A program made the position numbers and the translations under genes. The notes beneath the pieces were generated by a model. That model had not been told where the DNA came from, made no database searches, and was given only the letters and a program-made list of their open reading frames with translations. A DNA stretch of 64,000 bases from Straminergon stramineum (lineage: Eukaryota; Streptophyta; Bryopsida; Hypnales; Calliergonaceae), in the NCBI GenBank assembly GCA_963920665.1, contig OY987267.1:4340001-4404000 (forward strand). Direction: 5' to 3'. Shown piece after piece: positions 12,970-26,242 of this stretch (the first letter of the stretch is position 1; every line of letters starts with the position of its first letter).

Positions 12970-13112
12970 CACTAGTAGAAAACAATGTCCTAAATGACTT
13001 GTCCACAATGACTGTAGTAGTCATTTTATAGTCATTTTTGTCCTAAATGACTACAACAATGACTACTACAGTCATTGTGGACAAGTCATTTACAGCCTAT
13101 TTTCTACTAGTG
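12970..13112. mobile_element. Short CACTA-type MITE
   Basis: A 143-bp element has perfect termini CACTAGTAGAAAA and TTTTCTACTAGTG and is flanked by TAT on both sides (12967-12969, 13113-13115), the 3-bp duplication typical of CACTA elements. The interior is nearly a full inverted repeat (ATGACTTGTCCACAATGACT on the left against AGTCATTGTGGACAAGTCAT on the right). It has no coding capacity and would need a transposase elsewhere in the genome. Confidence 0.88.
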
Positions 13113-13115
13113 TAT

Positions 13116-15787
13116 AAGAAAATATATCTTCAAAGATCCCTTGAGATTAGGTGAAGATAACTCCTGAGATTTGTATTGCGATGAGAGGAAAATCCTCGAC
13201 ATCTTTGGAGAAGATCCTAAGACTTTCACACTTTCATCTTCCAATTCTTCGACTCTTTTCAAATCTTTTGAACCTTCTAGAGGTGACCTACATAAATGAA
13301 TCGTACAATCTCCCTCTTTTGTACAAAAGATTCTCCAAAGATTAGTACACTATTTCCACATTGCGCACTTTATAAAAACTCTAGTTTCTAAACCAATTTT
13401 GGAAAGGTATAGTAGTAGTACATTGAAAAATCAATAGAAGAGATTTTGGAGAAGAGAGGGCTATTTCATGGTTGTTCCCCTTGTTGTATGGGAACTCTGA
13501 ACCAACTTTTGTTGTCAGAATTTTTTAATTAAAAAAAATTGAGAATTTCCAAAAATTTCAAATAATGTTCAAAAACTATAAATTGATTTATGAAAATATA
13601 TTTTTTCAAAAATAAATAATGAAGAATTAATATTATATAATGTGGCCGTCTTTTGACCATGTCAAATTGCTAATGTAGTGTGCTCCCACAATCTAGGAAC
13701 TTGTGGGCTTCTTTAGCCCCGAATTATCTTCTAATGTAAAATAAACTATACATGACTATCAACTACAAATCAATCATAGTCAAAGTCAAATTTTGGTTTT
13801 GTACAATGAACCTATCTTTAATGATGTTGAATTTCAAACTCTCTTTTTATTTATATTAGATTTATCATATTTACTCCAAACTTCAATTGTAAAAATACAA
13901 TGCTATAATATTAGATCTAAAAATTAATTGAAATTATCAACTTCAAAATCTTATTTTCAGTCACATATAGAAAAAAATCCATGAAAGTAGTTTTTTGATA
14001 TAAATAAACAATTGAAATAAACTGAAAATACGTAATAATTTAGTTAATAAATAGAAAAGGTGCCTAAAAAAACAATTTTAGTGGAGGTTGTATATTTTCA
14101 CAAGTTTGAGTATAAAAAAAATTACACCTCAACAATTCCATCAATACCCCCTTCTTTCCATGAAATTTGGAGTACACTTAGACCAAATTGTGATAATCAA
14201 CTTCTTCTAAGAATGTATTTGTGAGAATACAATCACTAAGTTTTTGAAATTTTTGGTGATGATGTCTCTAGAAGAACATTCATAAATGTCATAAAATTAT
14301 TTATTTCTCTAAAATGAACCTTCTATTCTAGTCTATGATTTTTTGGAAATCTCAAAAGTTGCCCATCTAGTGCATTGGAATACAAAAAGAAGTTGCCCCT
14401 ACCATATGTTTAACCACCTATACAAATTCAGGCAACTCATAGAATACATGATTTCTAAGCGTCTTCGAAATTTATGTAAAATTAGTCTATATTGTGCTTA
14501 TTAATAATTAATAATCATTATATTATTATATGCCATAGTGTCTTCTGTAATTTCTTACAATGGAAGTAAAAATTAAAATTGAAAATATGATTGTATTTAG
14601 TTTGTTTTGCATCCATATACATTGTTAACAAAAAGTGGGGTCAAAGGTAAGGAAATCATAGACAAATATAAAAAAAAGTAGCCAAGACAAGGGATTGGTA
14701 AAGGATAGACAAAGTGCAGAAGAAAAATTGTGAATATAAAAGCCAAGGATTGAACAAGTGTATTACACACCATTTGTTTGCCAAATGATTCACCTCATTC
14801 TTGTATTGAGTAAAAAGTATAAAACAACATACTTACTAATGAATAACACAAGGATTGTTGTTGTTTCATCTAGATGAATATAGCATTTATTGAAGTATTC
14901 AATTATTTGTGCCACATAGGCATAAATAATAAGTGTCACCTTTTGCACCCCTATAGTAGGTATAGTAGATGTATACATTGTCATGTCTTTTGCTCATTGC
15001 ACATATTTAAATTTATTTGATTTACAATAAATTCTTCAAAATAACAACAAATTAGGGAATTGGAAGTATGGTAGATATACACATGTCTTTTGGTTAACCC
15101 ATTTTATAAAACAAACCATACACTAGAGGAGATCAAAGCTAATCATATAGCTTCCTATTAAAGACCACATGACCATATATTATTTTCCATTTAGACATTC
15201 TTATGATTTTGTAATTCCCTTTATCATCACAACGATGATTCAAAAGAGTAAAATATTGAAGAATGAGTAAATTCATTGTAATTTGAATTTACCTCATAGC
15301 TCCATGGATTGAATTCAAGAAATTGTCACTTTTGGCAACTCATTTCCAAACCTTTTAACCCCATTCCATGTCAAATAATGTCCCACCATGTGTCACTTCA
15401 AAAATGTATATCTTGAGATGAATTATGCTTATACTCTTCAAATTGTGGAATATTTGCAAAGAGGACTATATACTAAAAAGTCTTAGCAAATTAACACAAG
15501 AATCTAAAAAGGTTTGTTTGAATGGGTGAAAAAAACAAGTTTACATTTACATATGCACGAAACATATTGGAATTCATTCATCATCCAAACCTTGAATGCC
15601 TGGGAGGTGAGGATAAAATGCAGCCAAGGAACCTTTGTTGGCAAGTTTGCATATACTGTAGCATCAACACTGAACAGCTCACGAGACATAAATATCTCCC
15701 ACTGTTACTAATGTACTGAGCACGTGGATTGTGTAAAAAGCATCAATCCTGTTGCAATAATTGTTCAATTAAAATAGAAATCGCAGA
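13116..15787. other. AT-rich intergenic DNA, no gene seen
   Basis: Simple AT-rich sequence with no frame showing a recognisable domain, no obvious terminal repeats and no RNA gene recognised. The last few hundred bases before 15787 should contain the 3' UTR and polyadenylation region of the phenylalanyl-tRNA synthetase gene, which is transcribed leftwards. Confidence 0.5.
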
Positions 15788-18700
15788 TTACTTCATTCCT
15801 AGTCGGCATATGGGATTGGACTTGATGAGTCTCAGGTCAACCTGTACAAAACAACCAACCATGTTAAGGTGACTACGCCAAAAATCGTCCAAATAAGCAT
15901 TTGGGTATGGTTCCGATAGTTAAATTTTTGGATACTGAGTAGAGTCAAAAAGGGATCCCAGATTCTCTTAGCATGCACTTCTCAGACACCGTGTGGATAC
16001 ACTTTGAGTTCTCATAGAATATGTACCCAAAATCGACCCCAAATGCTGTAAATTATAGCTTTAGAAAATGCAATTAGGCCTGTGCAGTTGCCTTGTCGCT
16101 TCCAACAGAAACCAAATGAAAATCTCGATCATTAATCAGTCAAAAAAATTCATCAAGAATGTAGCTCTTTGTCCTGTGCAAACGACTGTGAAGCAAATTG
16201 ACACAAAAAGAAGTCGGAACGAATGAGGCGCCAAGTGTATAAAGGAGTCTCACCTTATGACCAAACAGATCGCGAATGTTATCAATCCCGTACAAAATCA
16301 TCGTTGGCCTGAATAGAGTCAAGAAGCAAAGAAACGGTTGCTCAATCAGTCTTGGGACGTTGTGACTATCTTCGGATTGCAAGCGAGAAAATCAGGAGTT
16401 ACTAAATTATGATCAGCAACAAATATAAAACAGGAGATTCACTCGTTACATTCTGTTGCTTCCTGAATTCATTCAAAAACTGCTGCAAACACAAAAATAA
16501 TGCATTTACTCATACCTCTCCAACGACAAGCCCCAAGCAATGACAGACACATCCTCTGGCAGGCCCATTGGCTGCAACATTTCAGGTCGAAACATTCCCG
16601 AGTTGCCCACTTCCACCCACTTTTTCAGACCCTCGTGATAGCTGTTACATATGAAGCGTTAGAAATCTGAATGGGGAAGCCCCCAAACCAGGGTGCGCAC
16701 TTCCTAAAGGAAACTGAAGATAAGATTAACGTCTTTTTGATTGAGAATCTAGAGTATTCATACCTGAAAATCTCCATACTTGGTTCGGTATATGGATTAT
16801 AGGCTGGCTTGAAGCGCAACTTTTTAATCCCTGCAGGAAACAGATTGCGATTTGATGAAATGAACGAACATTTCTCAACAACTATATCGGGACAAAATGA
16901 GATGCTAAATATAATACTGAAAATAAGAATAAAGTAACACATTCAGAAAGAGAGCGACAATGAATATTATAAAATACTAATAACCACACAATGAAGGGAT
17001 AACGCACCAAGGCGAGCAAAGAACTCATTCAAAACACCAATGAGATCACCAAGTGAAAGGCCCCTATCACATACAACACCTGCAGGTATCGGACATAAAT
17101 AGGTCAGTGCCACTAAAGCAGTGCATTCTAAATTGATAATTGAGACTATCGTACTAGAGCAAACATTATGTTAAATAACAGTCATAACATTAAAGCGTAC
17201 CATCAGCCTCACGTCAAACAGACGATCATTGTCAGCAAAAGAAGTCTTCACAGAATGGATTTAACACACGACGTATACCAACAGAACTAGTTCATCCGAT
17301 GATATCTCTTGCAGACTTAAAAGTCCATCAACATCGTCTGAGCACTGTCAATGTCCTAGACCATTAAACAATCTCCCGAACATGCGAATCACCTAGATTT
17401 GGCTTTGACGTTAAAACAATAACGTAGCAGGAGCAGCACCTTCAATTTGGTGGAACTCAGCAAGATGTGTGCGATCCACAGCCTCGTTTCGGAACACCCG
17501 ATCAATTGAAAAGTACCTCTTTGGTGTAAACCCTTCCTGAAAATGCCACCATTTTAAAATAGTAATTCAGATATTGAGGTTAAAAAGAAATTCGAAAAAT
17601 GCTCTTCAAAAACTTAATGTGTCCCTTCTGGTGGAGAGAAACTGAAGAAATCTTGCAAGAACACGACATACCTGAGCCAGTTTATAGAGCATGCGGGAAG
17701 AAACAGCCGTAGTATGTGTCCGCAGCAAGTTCTTTTCGGCTTCGTCCCTTTTCCAGTCATATCCATACCTGATCGCGTAGATTTCAACAATGAATTCAAA
17801 GACAAATTGAGTGATGCAGAATCAACATTATACTTTCAACATCATTTCCATATTTAACAACGTCAGAAGATTATGAGAGACATGAGCAATTCCTCATGCT
17901 GAAGCTCAGAGCATTAACTGTACCAAGCATTGTTGATATAATTTAAAAAGTTGTCTTCAGAGAAGAATATAAAATATAAACCACAGATACAAATGAAGTA
18001 GAACAAACCCCAAGAGGCTAATGATTGGCATACCCAATCGACCCATAACCTCCTGTCTCATGTGTCTTTTTAACACGTTCCAAATAATCCTCTGGCAATT
18101 CAACAGTCCGAGCTGGAGCTGCAGGTGCAGGTACAATCACAACGATATTTAGGACACAAACAGTTGTAATTTAAGCTTAAATAAGCAGATCCAGTGACTT
18201 GAAGAGTTCTGTTACTTCGAATGTCTGCAATAAGACAAGATTCATGATGTACCACGCATATTACAAACAAACTATGATACCCATTGAGGTACATGGTCTG
18301 GAAGCTTGGCACAAATTATAGGTCATGACAACTCACCTTTCAAAAAAAAAGTGTCATGAGAATCGCGAGCTGGATGTTGTTGAGGCTGGAAGAGTGCATC
18401 GAAGTTCCAGAAGCTGCAGTCTCCAGAGACAATTGGATGTTATCAGTAAAAGATACTAAACTGAACGCAGGAAGTGGGCGAATGCAGTCTCGATGAATAA
18501 AACACAATTGTGCAAATCCAAAAGCCATAAGAAAAGGACAGAAGTTAACATAAAATTCGGTACCTGCTTTCTACAAAATTGTTTGTTGGCATTTCTTCAA
18601 ACCTGATCAACGTAGTACACAGTCAGCATAAAATGCTGATACAGACACTATATCTCTGATAGTCGTTAATGCTTCACTTCTTACTTCCAACAGGCAAGAC

Positions 18701-20757
18701 GATCACCTGACACCAAATGCTAAAAGTTTGTGCATCCGGAATGCAGATTACAACAAACAAAGAGTGTAGTAGAATATAAGAAATACTCACCCCATTTCTA
18801 AGAAGATATTACGGAATTGCATCCTCACCTGTTAGTAAAACACATATACGCACAACCTTTGTAAATGACTTATCATATTGCTAATATGGACTATTCAGAA
18901 ATTGACCAGAATATTGGATGCGGATGATGCCATATGCTTCTATTGCAATGGAAGTGGTGCAAAGATATTCAAGTCATCTGTAAAACGTGAAGCAACAGCT
19001 ACGATCTAGTGACGCAGCTATGATTAGATGAAAGAATCTGAGAGAGCTAGAAGTACCTTCAGCAAGGGGTGAAGATGACCACCCTCGGTGGGCTGGCCTA
19101 ATGCATTGAAGTTGTAAGGTTTGAACTTTCGTTTCAACCATTCACCACTGTAATATCGATAGAGCAGATCCCACCAGAACATAGTGAGCACTCAAATCAG
19201 TTTTTCTTTTGAATACCAGCACGTGAGTAACAATAGTAGTGCGCAAAATCCTAATCAAATGACTAGTATCTAACCTAAGCGTACCTCTGTAGAAGTTCAC
19301 GTGTGAGGTCGGTCTCTGGCTTCACTCGCCTTGGAGCATAGTTAGGCCCTTTCTTTAACGAAAACCATGTCTCGTTTCTGTTCACATGTGCATACATCAC
19401 ATTAAAGGCTCGCAACTGATCTACAATGCCACCAGTCACTTACAAATAGAGAAATGAAAATGTAATGAATAGCCACAATCATATTTCATAATCTTATCGA
19501 AGCTAAAACACTCTCTGAACACTGATTCCAGCTGACGATATTCAAAATCTTCACAAATGTGCACATGCATAGCCATACAGGACCAAAATAAAAACGCACA
19601 AATACCTGGCTTCAAGGAGCTTTCTCTTCTTGAGCTCGGTGATACTGGCTTCAGGGATATCCTGAAAACAGAACACTCTCATATTATTGAATGATTAGGG
19701 TTTCGTACAATGCCAAAGTCATGTGCACGCAGACCCTCATGCACAGACAAAACGAAAGATTCCTGCCATAAATCTATGCCGAGCCTGGCTTCCATACAGA
19801 AGAACTACCCACGTTAAGCTCTGCCAATTCTCACGTCATTTAAGGCAGGTACCACCTAAAAACCCAGTCGCGTCAAACCCTGACAAATTGACGAGGGTCA
19901 GGTTTTCTAAAATACCTCTGAGGGGGGTGGATTCTATTACATACACAAACAACACATTTGCCATCTTTCAAAAATCCAGATTCATCTCTGTGGCGATTCT
20001 GAAATACCTTGCCGTCTTGAATGGCAGTCAGCTGGTTCCGAACTTCGTCTTTCACGTCTTCAACCTAAGTTCAGAGAGTAATGTAACGTGATTTCTTACT
20101 CGATTCAGGAACCAAGATTTCAATACGAAACACTCAAAGGGAAAAAGACAATCTACAAATTAAAAGGTACGACCAGAAGACACCTTTTTGGAGATTAATC
20201 CCTTGGAAGGCTGAAGCCATTTGTTCTTCATCGCTGTCTTGAACCCCACGTCATAGACCAACGCATCCAGTTTCCTCTGTGACAGTACTCCGAATCAGTA
20301 AAATTTCCTAACAAAAATGTGCCAAGTGCGTAACCGGTATCTGCGACAACGGAGACACACCTTCAAATCCACCGTTGAAATACCCTCGGCAGGAACAGCC
20401 GCAAAGACCTGAACCTCAGGAGAGCCCCCAATTGTGTAGATCTTGCCCTCAGCGGTGAGCACCCATCTGACCTTTTTCACACTCTGCAAAACCAAAGAGC
20501 CAATTTCAGAAGTCCCGGCCAGAACAAATCCTTACCCTAAACCCTAAACCTTAAACCTAAACCGAATAGCCTATCATTCACCGATAGGGATTTAACACTA
20601 CCTCAGCCTCGACATAGCCGAAGCCGTGAAGTGACTTGACAACGTCTTTGACAACACTGTGATCGAATCCAGCAGACGAAGCCCATTCCTCGGAGTTGTC
20701 AATGCTCAATTCCTGCAAGTGGTCCAGAAGAGCCTCCTCCACCGCAGTAGCGGCCAT
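15788..20757 (-). CDS. Phenylalanyl-tRNA synthetase alpha subunit, cytosolic (EC 6.1.1.20)
   Basis: Complete gene, 18 phase-consistent exons: 20757-20602, 20483-20361, 20276-20184, 20064-20008, 19661-19606, 19377-19285, 19147-19057, 18828-18791, 18602-18564, 18413-18337, 18118-18034, 17768-17672, 17536-17440, 17079-17008, 16830-16764, 16641-16516, 16308-16254, 15841-15788. They sum to 1476 nt, 491 aa, the usual length of the eukaryotic alpha subunit. The N-terminal part has the winged-helix-like DNA/tRNA-binding region ([15 protein letters not shown]). The class II catalytic core follows: [38 protein letters not shown], motif 2 [21 protein letters not shown] region (about 348-367), [16 protein letters not shown], and motif 3 [11 protein letters not shown]. 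It charges tRNA-Phe as an alpha2-beta2 enzyme in the cytosol. The start is the ATG at 20757. The acceptor of the eleventh exon could lie 6 nt later. Confidence 0.97.
20532..20563. promoter_or_regulatory. Telo-box cluster in intron 1 of the PheRS alpha gene
   Basis: Four degenerate copies of the plant telomere unit (CCCTAAA, CCCTAAA, CCTTAAA, CCTAAA) sit in the first intron, just downstream of the first coding exon. Single TTAGGG-type words also occur upstream, around 20966-20996 and 21076-21084. Telo-boxes near the start of translation-machinery genes are known plant regulatory elements. Here the role is inferred; the run could also be a small interstitial telomeric insertion. Confidence 0.55.
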
Positions 20758-21125
20758 CGCCACAGCTCCCAACCACCTGCGGCCGTGCAAAATGTGACTT
20801 CACGTCTCTGTCTCACTCAAAATCGCGCACCAGAACGCAATGAACGCTGTCGCTAGAAACGAAAACAACGAACGCAACCAAAACGAACCTCTAAACTCCT
20901 GTTGGCAAGACCCGCAAGTGAAAAGTGAGAAAAGGACCCCGACAGAACAAATCTTTCCAAAATAATTAGGGTTAGCTGGAATTTAGGGTTAGCTGGAATG
21001 CGTTGCGACCAAGCAATTGTGATTCGTAGTAATGCCGCAGTCTCTTCCGGGTTTGGTTTTGTTGCAATTGAGAGGTTAGGGTTAGAAAATAACTTACCCC
21101 TCGAGCGGCAGCCAGAAGATTTCAC

Positions 21126-23388
21126 AGATGTTGACTAGGTTTCCAGTACGCTTCGGAGCTCAATTTAGTGGTCGAGTTTGCAGCTTTTATTCTGTCTCTT
21201 GTGTCTATTTCTTTGTCCATTTGATGAAGATCATGAAGGCAAGCGTAGCTAATTAGTGAGGCTGAGACCAGAGGATGCAATGCACTTGCAGATTAAGCTG
21301 TATGTGAGGAAAGAAGTTTGCACTGCACCTCACACAGTTGATATGTCAGGCGGTTTTTGACAATTTCTCACATCAGCATAAATCCAACTCCATCCAGGTT
21401 CCGTTACGTCTGCACTATTTCATAGGACTGAAATGTACTCAGAAAATGTCATAAACCCACAAATTTTAATCCCATAAGCCCTTGAACCCTAAACCTTATC
21501 ACCTTTGTATTTTCTGATTCAATGTTAACTATCTATATGGATCTATGAATTGTGGAGTTCGCTACTAATTTCTTCAATTGAATCTCATTGCCGAGCTCTA
21601 TAATGTACCGAGCTCTGATTTCATTTTGCTCCGAGCTTTCTGTGAGTGACTTGACTCGATGTTTAATTTCTTTGTCAGGTTAGGCGAGGAGAATTTTCGA
21701 TCGTTTCGATCCAACACCTTTGTATTCTAGCTGCTGATAATTTAGAGCAGGTAATTCAAAAATTTGACTACGGTGTTGTTTTGATTCTGGATGCAGGTTT
21801 GGGTACGAAGGTCGGGCACAAAGTGGTTGTTCCTTTTCAGATATAGTGTGTGGCATTTTTCCTATAGCAAATCAGCTTGTCTTTGATACCTGTTACCTGT
21901 TCCGAAGAGCAACAACCATGTCAGATGTTATTTTTTTCCGTCTCAGATTTTCCTTCGCATTTTCAGAATTGGAAACAGCAGATTGCTTCGGATGATAGAC
22001 GAGTGCTGAATATTCTGGCTTGATCTTGTTTGAGTCTCAGTCGACCTAGATTTTGCTGGTTTTGGTAGTGACTTCCACAAAGGATTCACGTTTGATTTGG
22101 TAAGGTCCTGAATCTGGTGGTTTGGAGCACATCCATGATACTGTGGAATTTAGTTTCATCACTATTGCATATTAAACAACATGTACGAGTGTGTTGTGAT
22201 TGGGAGATCACGAAGGATTGGAGCTATGAGAGATTACGCAGGGAACAAGAGCCAAATCTGTAGTCAAAACTGTTGAGATCAAGTTTTTATCTCTACATTA
22301 GATAATTAAGCCTCGCAGACTAGGTTGTCTTTGACGAACAATGTAGTCTAGACAGGATCATAGCTCGTTGATCTCTATTTGCCTAAATGTCTGACAATTG
22401 CAGAGTATTATGCTTCCTTTCATTTAATGAGGGGAATGTTTTGACTTGCTCAGTAATGTCATGTATGTGTGAATTTCTTATGCAATTCTAAAGTGGGTTA
22501 GGCAATTGACCCGCTCATGTTTACACCATTTGCTAGCTACTAATAAGTCCAACCTTGTGTATGATTGAATGAGTTGTGGTTGGTAAAAGGGGTTAATCCA
22601 GGAGATTGGATCACGTCCCTTATTGTTTCAATATCCTCTACGTTATTATCAATTGATTGCTCAGCACATGTTGAGCAAAACGAAGATCGATTCAGACATT
22701 GAGCTGCATACGTACAGGTAGTAGTGATTTAATTAAATTTCCCTCATGAGTTTCCTTATCTCTGGGTTTGTTCGAGATGCAATTTTCAGTCAATCCTCTG
22801 TTGTAGCTAGTTTCTTCATGGGGCAATTCTTATTGCGTACTCTTCATCGTTTTCATCATCCTTTTGACAATGGTAGGATGGGTTTTTTCCTGCTAAACGC
22901 TATAGAGGCATGGAGATGATCAGCTTCGTGAACAAGGTCAGTTATTACAGGCCCTGCTGCGCTCATTCTTCTTTTGTAAAGAAGTCGGTATTGTACTGTT
23001 TTCAGCCGCGTAAAGCTTAAACTATGCAATAGTGTAACATACAGTATCTTGGAGATAGACTCGCTGTTGTGTGAACACAATGGAAGAATATCGCTGTAAG
23101 GTGGGTACCCCCCAAATCAGTGTTTTTTTTCTGGCGATTTGGCGTGAAATTGCACCAAAATTTTCGACCTGGCACCGCGCCCATTGAACAAAAAACAAAA
23201 CAAAACAACAACTTGTTTATCGACAGGTTTAGTGCGCGGCACTTTAACCCAGCGTTGTTTCTGCGTGGAATGGGCACTTGGATTAGGGTGACATCGCCAG
23301 CGGAGGTAGGGAGACTGACTTTCACATATGGGGGCATTGTAGCCATTTGCGCGCCAGTAGGTCTCCTCCATCGTGCTTGTAGCGCTAC
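21126..23388. other. Intergenic region between divergent genes, higher complexity, no gene recognised
   Basis: This stretch lies upstream of both the leftward PheRS alpha gene and the rightward CNBD gene. It is less AT-rich than the rest of the intergenic DNA, but I could not assemble a spliced reading frame or recognise a domain. It may hold promoters, 5' UTR exons of the CNBD gene, or a non-coding transcript. Confidence 0.4.
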
Positions 23389-23393
23389 TTTAA

Positions 23394-23605
23394 CCCTTAA
23401 AGGACGGACTGGTGACCGTGGAAATCCTCCCTTTTGGAACTGTGTGACATCATCTACTTTAAAAAAATCAAAAATATTCATTGGAAGTCATACTACTGTT
23501 GAGGACTTACCCTTTTCTCACAAAATTCAGAGGAAGAATAGTCGTAGTTTTATCCTACATGGAGAGATTCTTTGTCTTCCATCGGACACTAAACGTCTTC
23601 AAGGG
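23394..23605. mobile_element. Short TTAA-flanked inverted-repeat element
   Basis: TTAA at 23390-23393 is followed by CCCTTAAAGGACGG. At the other end the reverse complement of CGTCTTCAAGGG precedes TTAA at 23606-23609. The TTAA target with CCC termini is the piggyBac pattern (also used by some Sola elements). The inverted match is about 11-12 bp and imperfect. The larger element at 55622-56207 has the same start. It has no transposase. The reading frames that cross it look incidental. Confidence 0.4.
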
Positions 23606-23629
23606 TTAAAAAATAATGTAAAATAATTC

Positions 23630-24107
23630 AGCAAATGGCTCTTTGGATCTGAGGAGAGACTTCTAGTTGCAAAAGTTTGGGAGATATTTGAATTTGATTT
23701 TCAAAATTTTTTCAAAATTTCTAAAGAAGATTTTTTTCATTTCATTTTTTTTCATTTAGTACATTGTTCCTTGGAATCCAAGGAGTCCTTCCTTAGTGCC
23801 AAGAAAAGGCTCCTCGAATCCAAAGATCCATTTTTTGATGCTAGAGGATCCTACTTCTATTTTGGGGGTTCTTTAAAGGTCTTGAGTCCTTTGTAAAAGG
23901 TCTCTTAGAGCCAATGGAAGGCTCTTCGGAGCCAAAGGAGAGCTCCTCTGAACCCAAGGATCCGAGTGATGAATAATTTATTTTACTTCAAATAATATTT
24001 TTTGAAAAAAAAATGAAAAAAAAATGCAGTTCAAATAACCTCCAAATTAATAGGAGGGTGCCTTTGGCAACAAGAAATTCCTCCTCAGATCCAAAGAGCC
24101 ATTTGCT
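23630..24107. mobile_element. Non-autonomous element with 27-bp perfect terminal inverted repeats
   Basis: Positions 23630-23656 and 24081-24107 are exact inverted copies (core AGCAAATGGCTCTTTGGATC). The similarity continues imperfectly inward. The interior holds several more GGATCC/CCAAAG-type words in both orientations, giving a strongly self-complementary 478-bp element. No target duplication is evident and there is no coding frame. The superfamily is unassigned. Confidence 0.75.
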
Positions 24108-26242
24108 AAAGAAAAGAAAATTTTAATTTTATAAAGAACATAAAATTTAACAAAAAAAATTATAAAAGGAAGTAAATAAATTCTTTTGCAAAAATAATTT
24201 TGATTTTTTTAATTAAAAACCATAGTTCAAATAAACCCTAAAATTAAGGTCCTTTAGCAATAAGAATTGACTCCTCGAAACTAATGAGTTGTATTCCAAA
24301 AGAATTATATTTGTTGATTCTCAAAGTGTTTGGAATTGTTTTCCAATTTTTCAAAAAATTGAATAGATGACATGGATGAAATTCATTTTCACATCTCTTC
24401 TATAGTAGTACCTTTTATATTGTGGGAGAGGCTAGGCTATCATTCTTGTCCTACCTAAAACATTTAAATGCTACTATACTACCTTAAGTTAAAAAATTTA
24501 TAGCAATAAATCGATATTTTGAAATTTTTATTTCTAGTAATTTTTATTTCTAATAATTTTTATTTTGGTAATTTTGACATTACTATTTTTAAGTCTAACA
24601 TCACTATTTATGACTTTGATATGTCTATTTTTAGTAAAAAAGGTCTTCGTGAGCGCTGAAGTCTAAATGATCATTGCTCAATCCTCATCACTCATTGCTC
24701 CCCACTCACACTCTAGCATTGTTGCCGCATGGTCTTGCTAAAAACATGTTGACTTTCCTTCAATGAAATAAGAATTTGGAAAGGAGTGAATGAATATTGT
24801 TATCCCTTAGGACTAAGTTCGAATTTACCTACAAAACCTCACATATGCCCTAAATAAGTAAATATACACACTGGGATTCAAATCCATACCATTCAAGGGG
24901 AAAAGTGGTCACCCTTAGCAATAAAGGCCTTGCACTAACACCAATCATTTTTCATGCATACACACAATAAATTCAAACTTGTGTATCTATTGTGTCTTAT
25001 ATGAATAATTGATAACAATGAATATAGTCAATATTAAACAATAGCAAACCTATCTAGTCAAAATTAAAACAATGAACTTCACCATCAAATTTGACAAATA
25101 AGTTGTAAAATGTCTTGCTCAACAGTGATGGAAATTTTCTTCAAGAAATTACATAAAAATGACCAATGTTAGAAAGAAGGATCACTTAAATGATTATTTT
25201 TACCATATAGACAAGTAGTGATACAATTTTTTAATCATGCATAATTACATATAAATATTATATGTCACCAACACAATAACTTCTTATAGTATCACAAAGA
25301 ATCCAAATTGACCTTGCCAAATAAAACCTTGAATTTCTTGTTTGGGTTGAAATCAATTTGGGGGGCAAGAGATACAACCAAAATTAGAAGAGAGGGTCAC
25401 TAATGCAAAATTTGTTAATCTAAGCTCAAGCAAAGGTTGTTAGGGTATGTTCCTTAAAACAAAAAATTATAATGGCGTTTATTTTCACAAATAAGTGACT
25501 TATAATAAATTGATACAAGGGACTACCATAGCAAAGTGACTTCTATAAATTAGTAAACAATTAAATAACTTCTTCGACTTCTAAAAAATATGCCAAGAAT
25601 AAGTTGCCAAGATCAACATTCAAACATGTTTTTGATAAGGATTCACTCAAAGGGTCATATTATTTTGAAAGGCCCCAAAGTCTAAATCATGGCTATACTT
25701 GGCAAACATACAAAATCTTTTGTTTATAGGTTGCTAATGATAAAATAGTGGATTGAGGAGAACTAAAGGGGTAGTACACCAATGGAGAATTGGTCTTTTA
25801 ACTAGATAATTGCGTCCTTGCAAAGAGGAAGAGTTGCATGACAATACTCTTTATAGAAGTCCTTTCAACTCAATGCAAATCATTGCTTGTCATTACAATT
25901 ATTAGTAATTTTTGAAATCTTGAGACATATATTTTATCATGCAATTGTAAACAAGTTTTGAATTGCTTGATGGCAATTGAAAATATTTTTATGTGCTACA
26001 AAATGAATGTAGTACACAAATTACTCCCACTCAAGCAATGCTTGCTCTCCATAATGGTTTTTAGTTGTATGTGGTGGTACTCTAGCTTTGCAACTCTACA
26101 TAGAGAAAAAGACCAACAACACTTTCTCTTGCCAACATCACATTGTTGATAGACAATGTTACTTCAATATTACTAAGTTATAATAATATGTTCTTTGATC
26201 AATAGTATTGAACAAATGTTGGGGTGATCTTGGCAAGCGATC
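24108..26242. other. AT-rich sequence upstream of the CNBD gene
   Basis: No recognisable gene, repeat end or RNA gene was seen. The part adjoining 26243 should contain the promoter or 5' UTR of the CNBD gene if its start is where I place it. Additional upstream coding exons cannot be excluded. Confidence 0.45.

Noticed and set aside
23017..23626. 154- and 168-codon frames on opposite strands
   Set aside because: Neither has a recognisable domain, and they overlap the TTAA-flanked element; mutual shadows in a less AT-rich patch.
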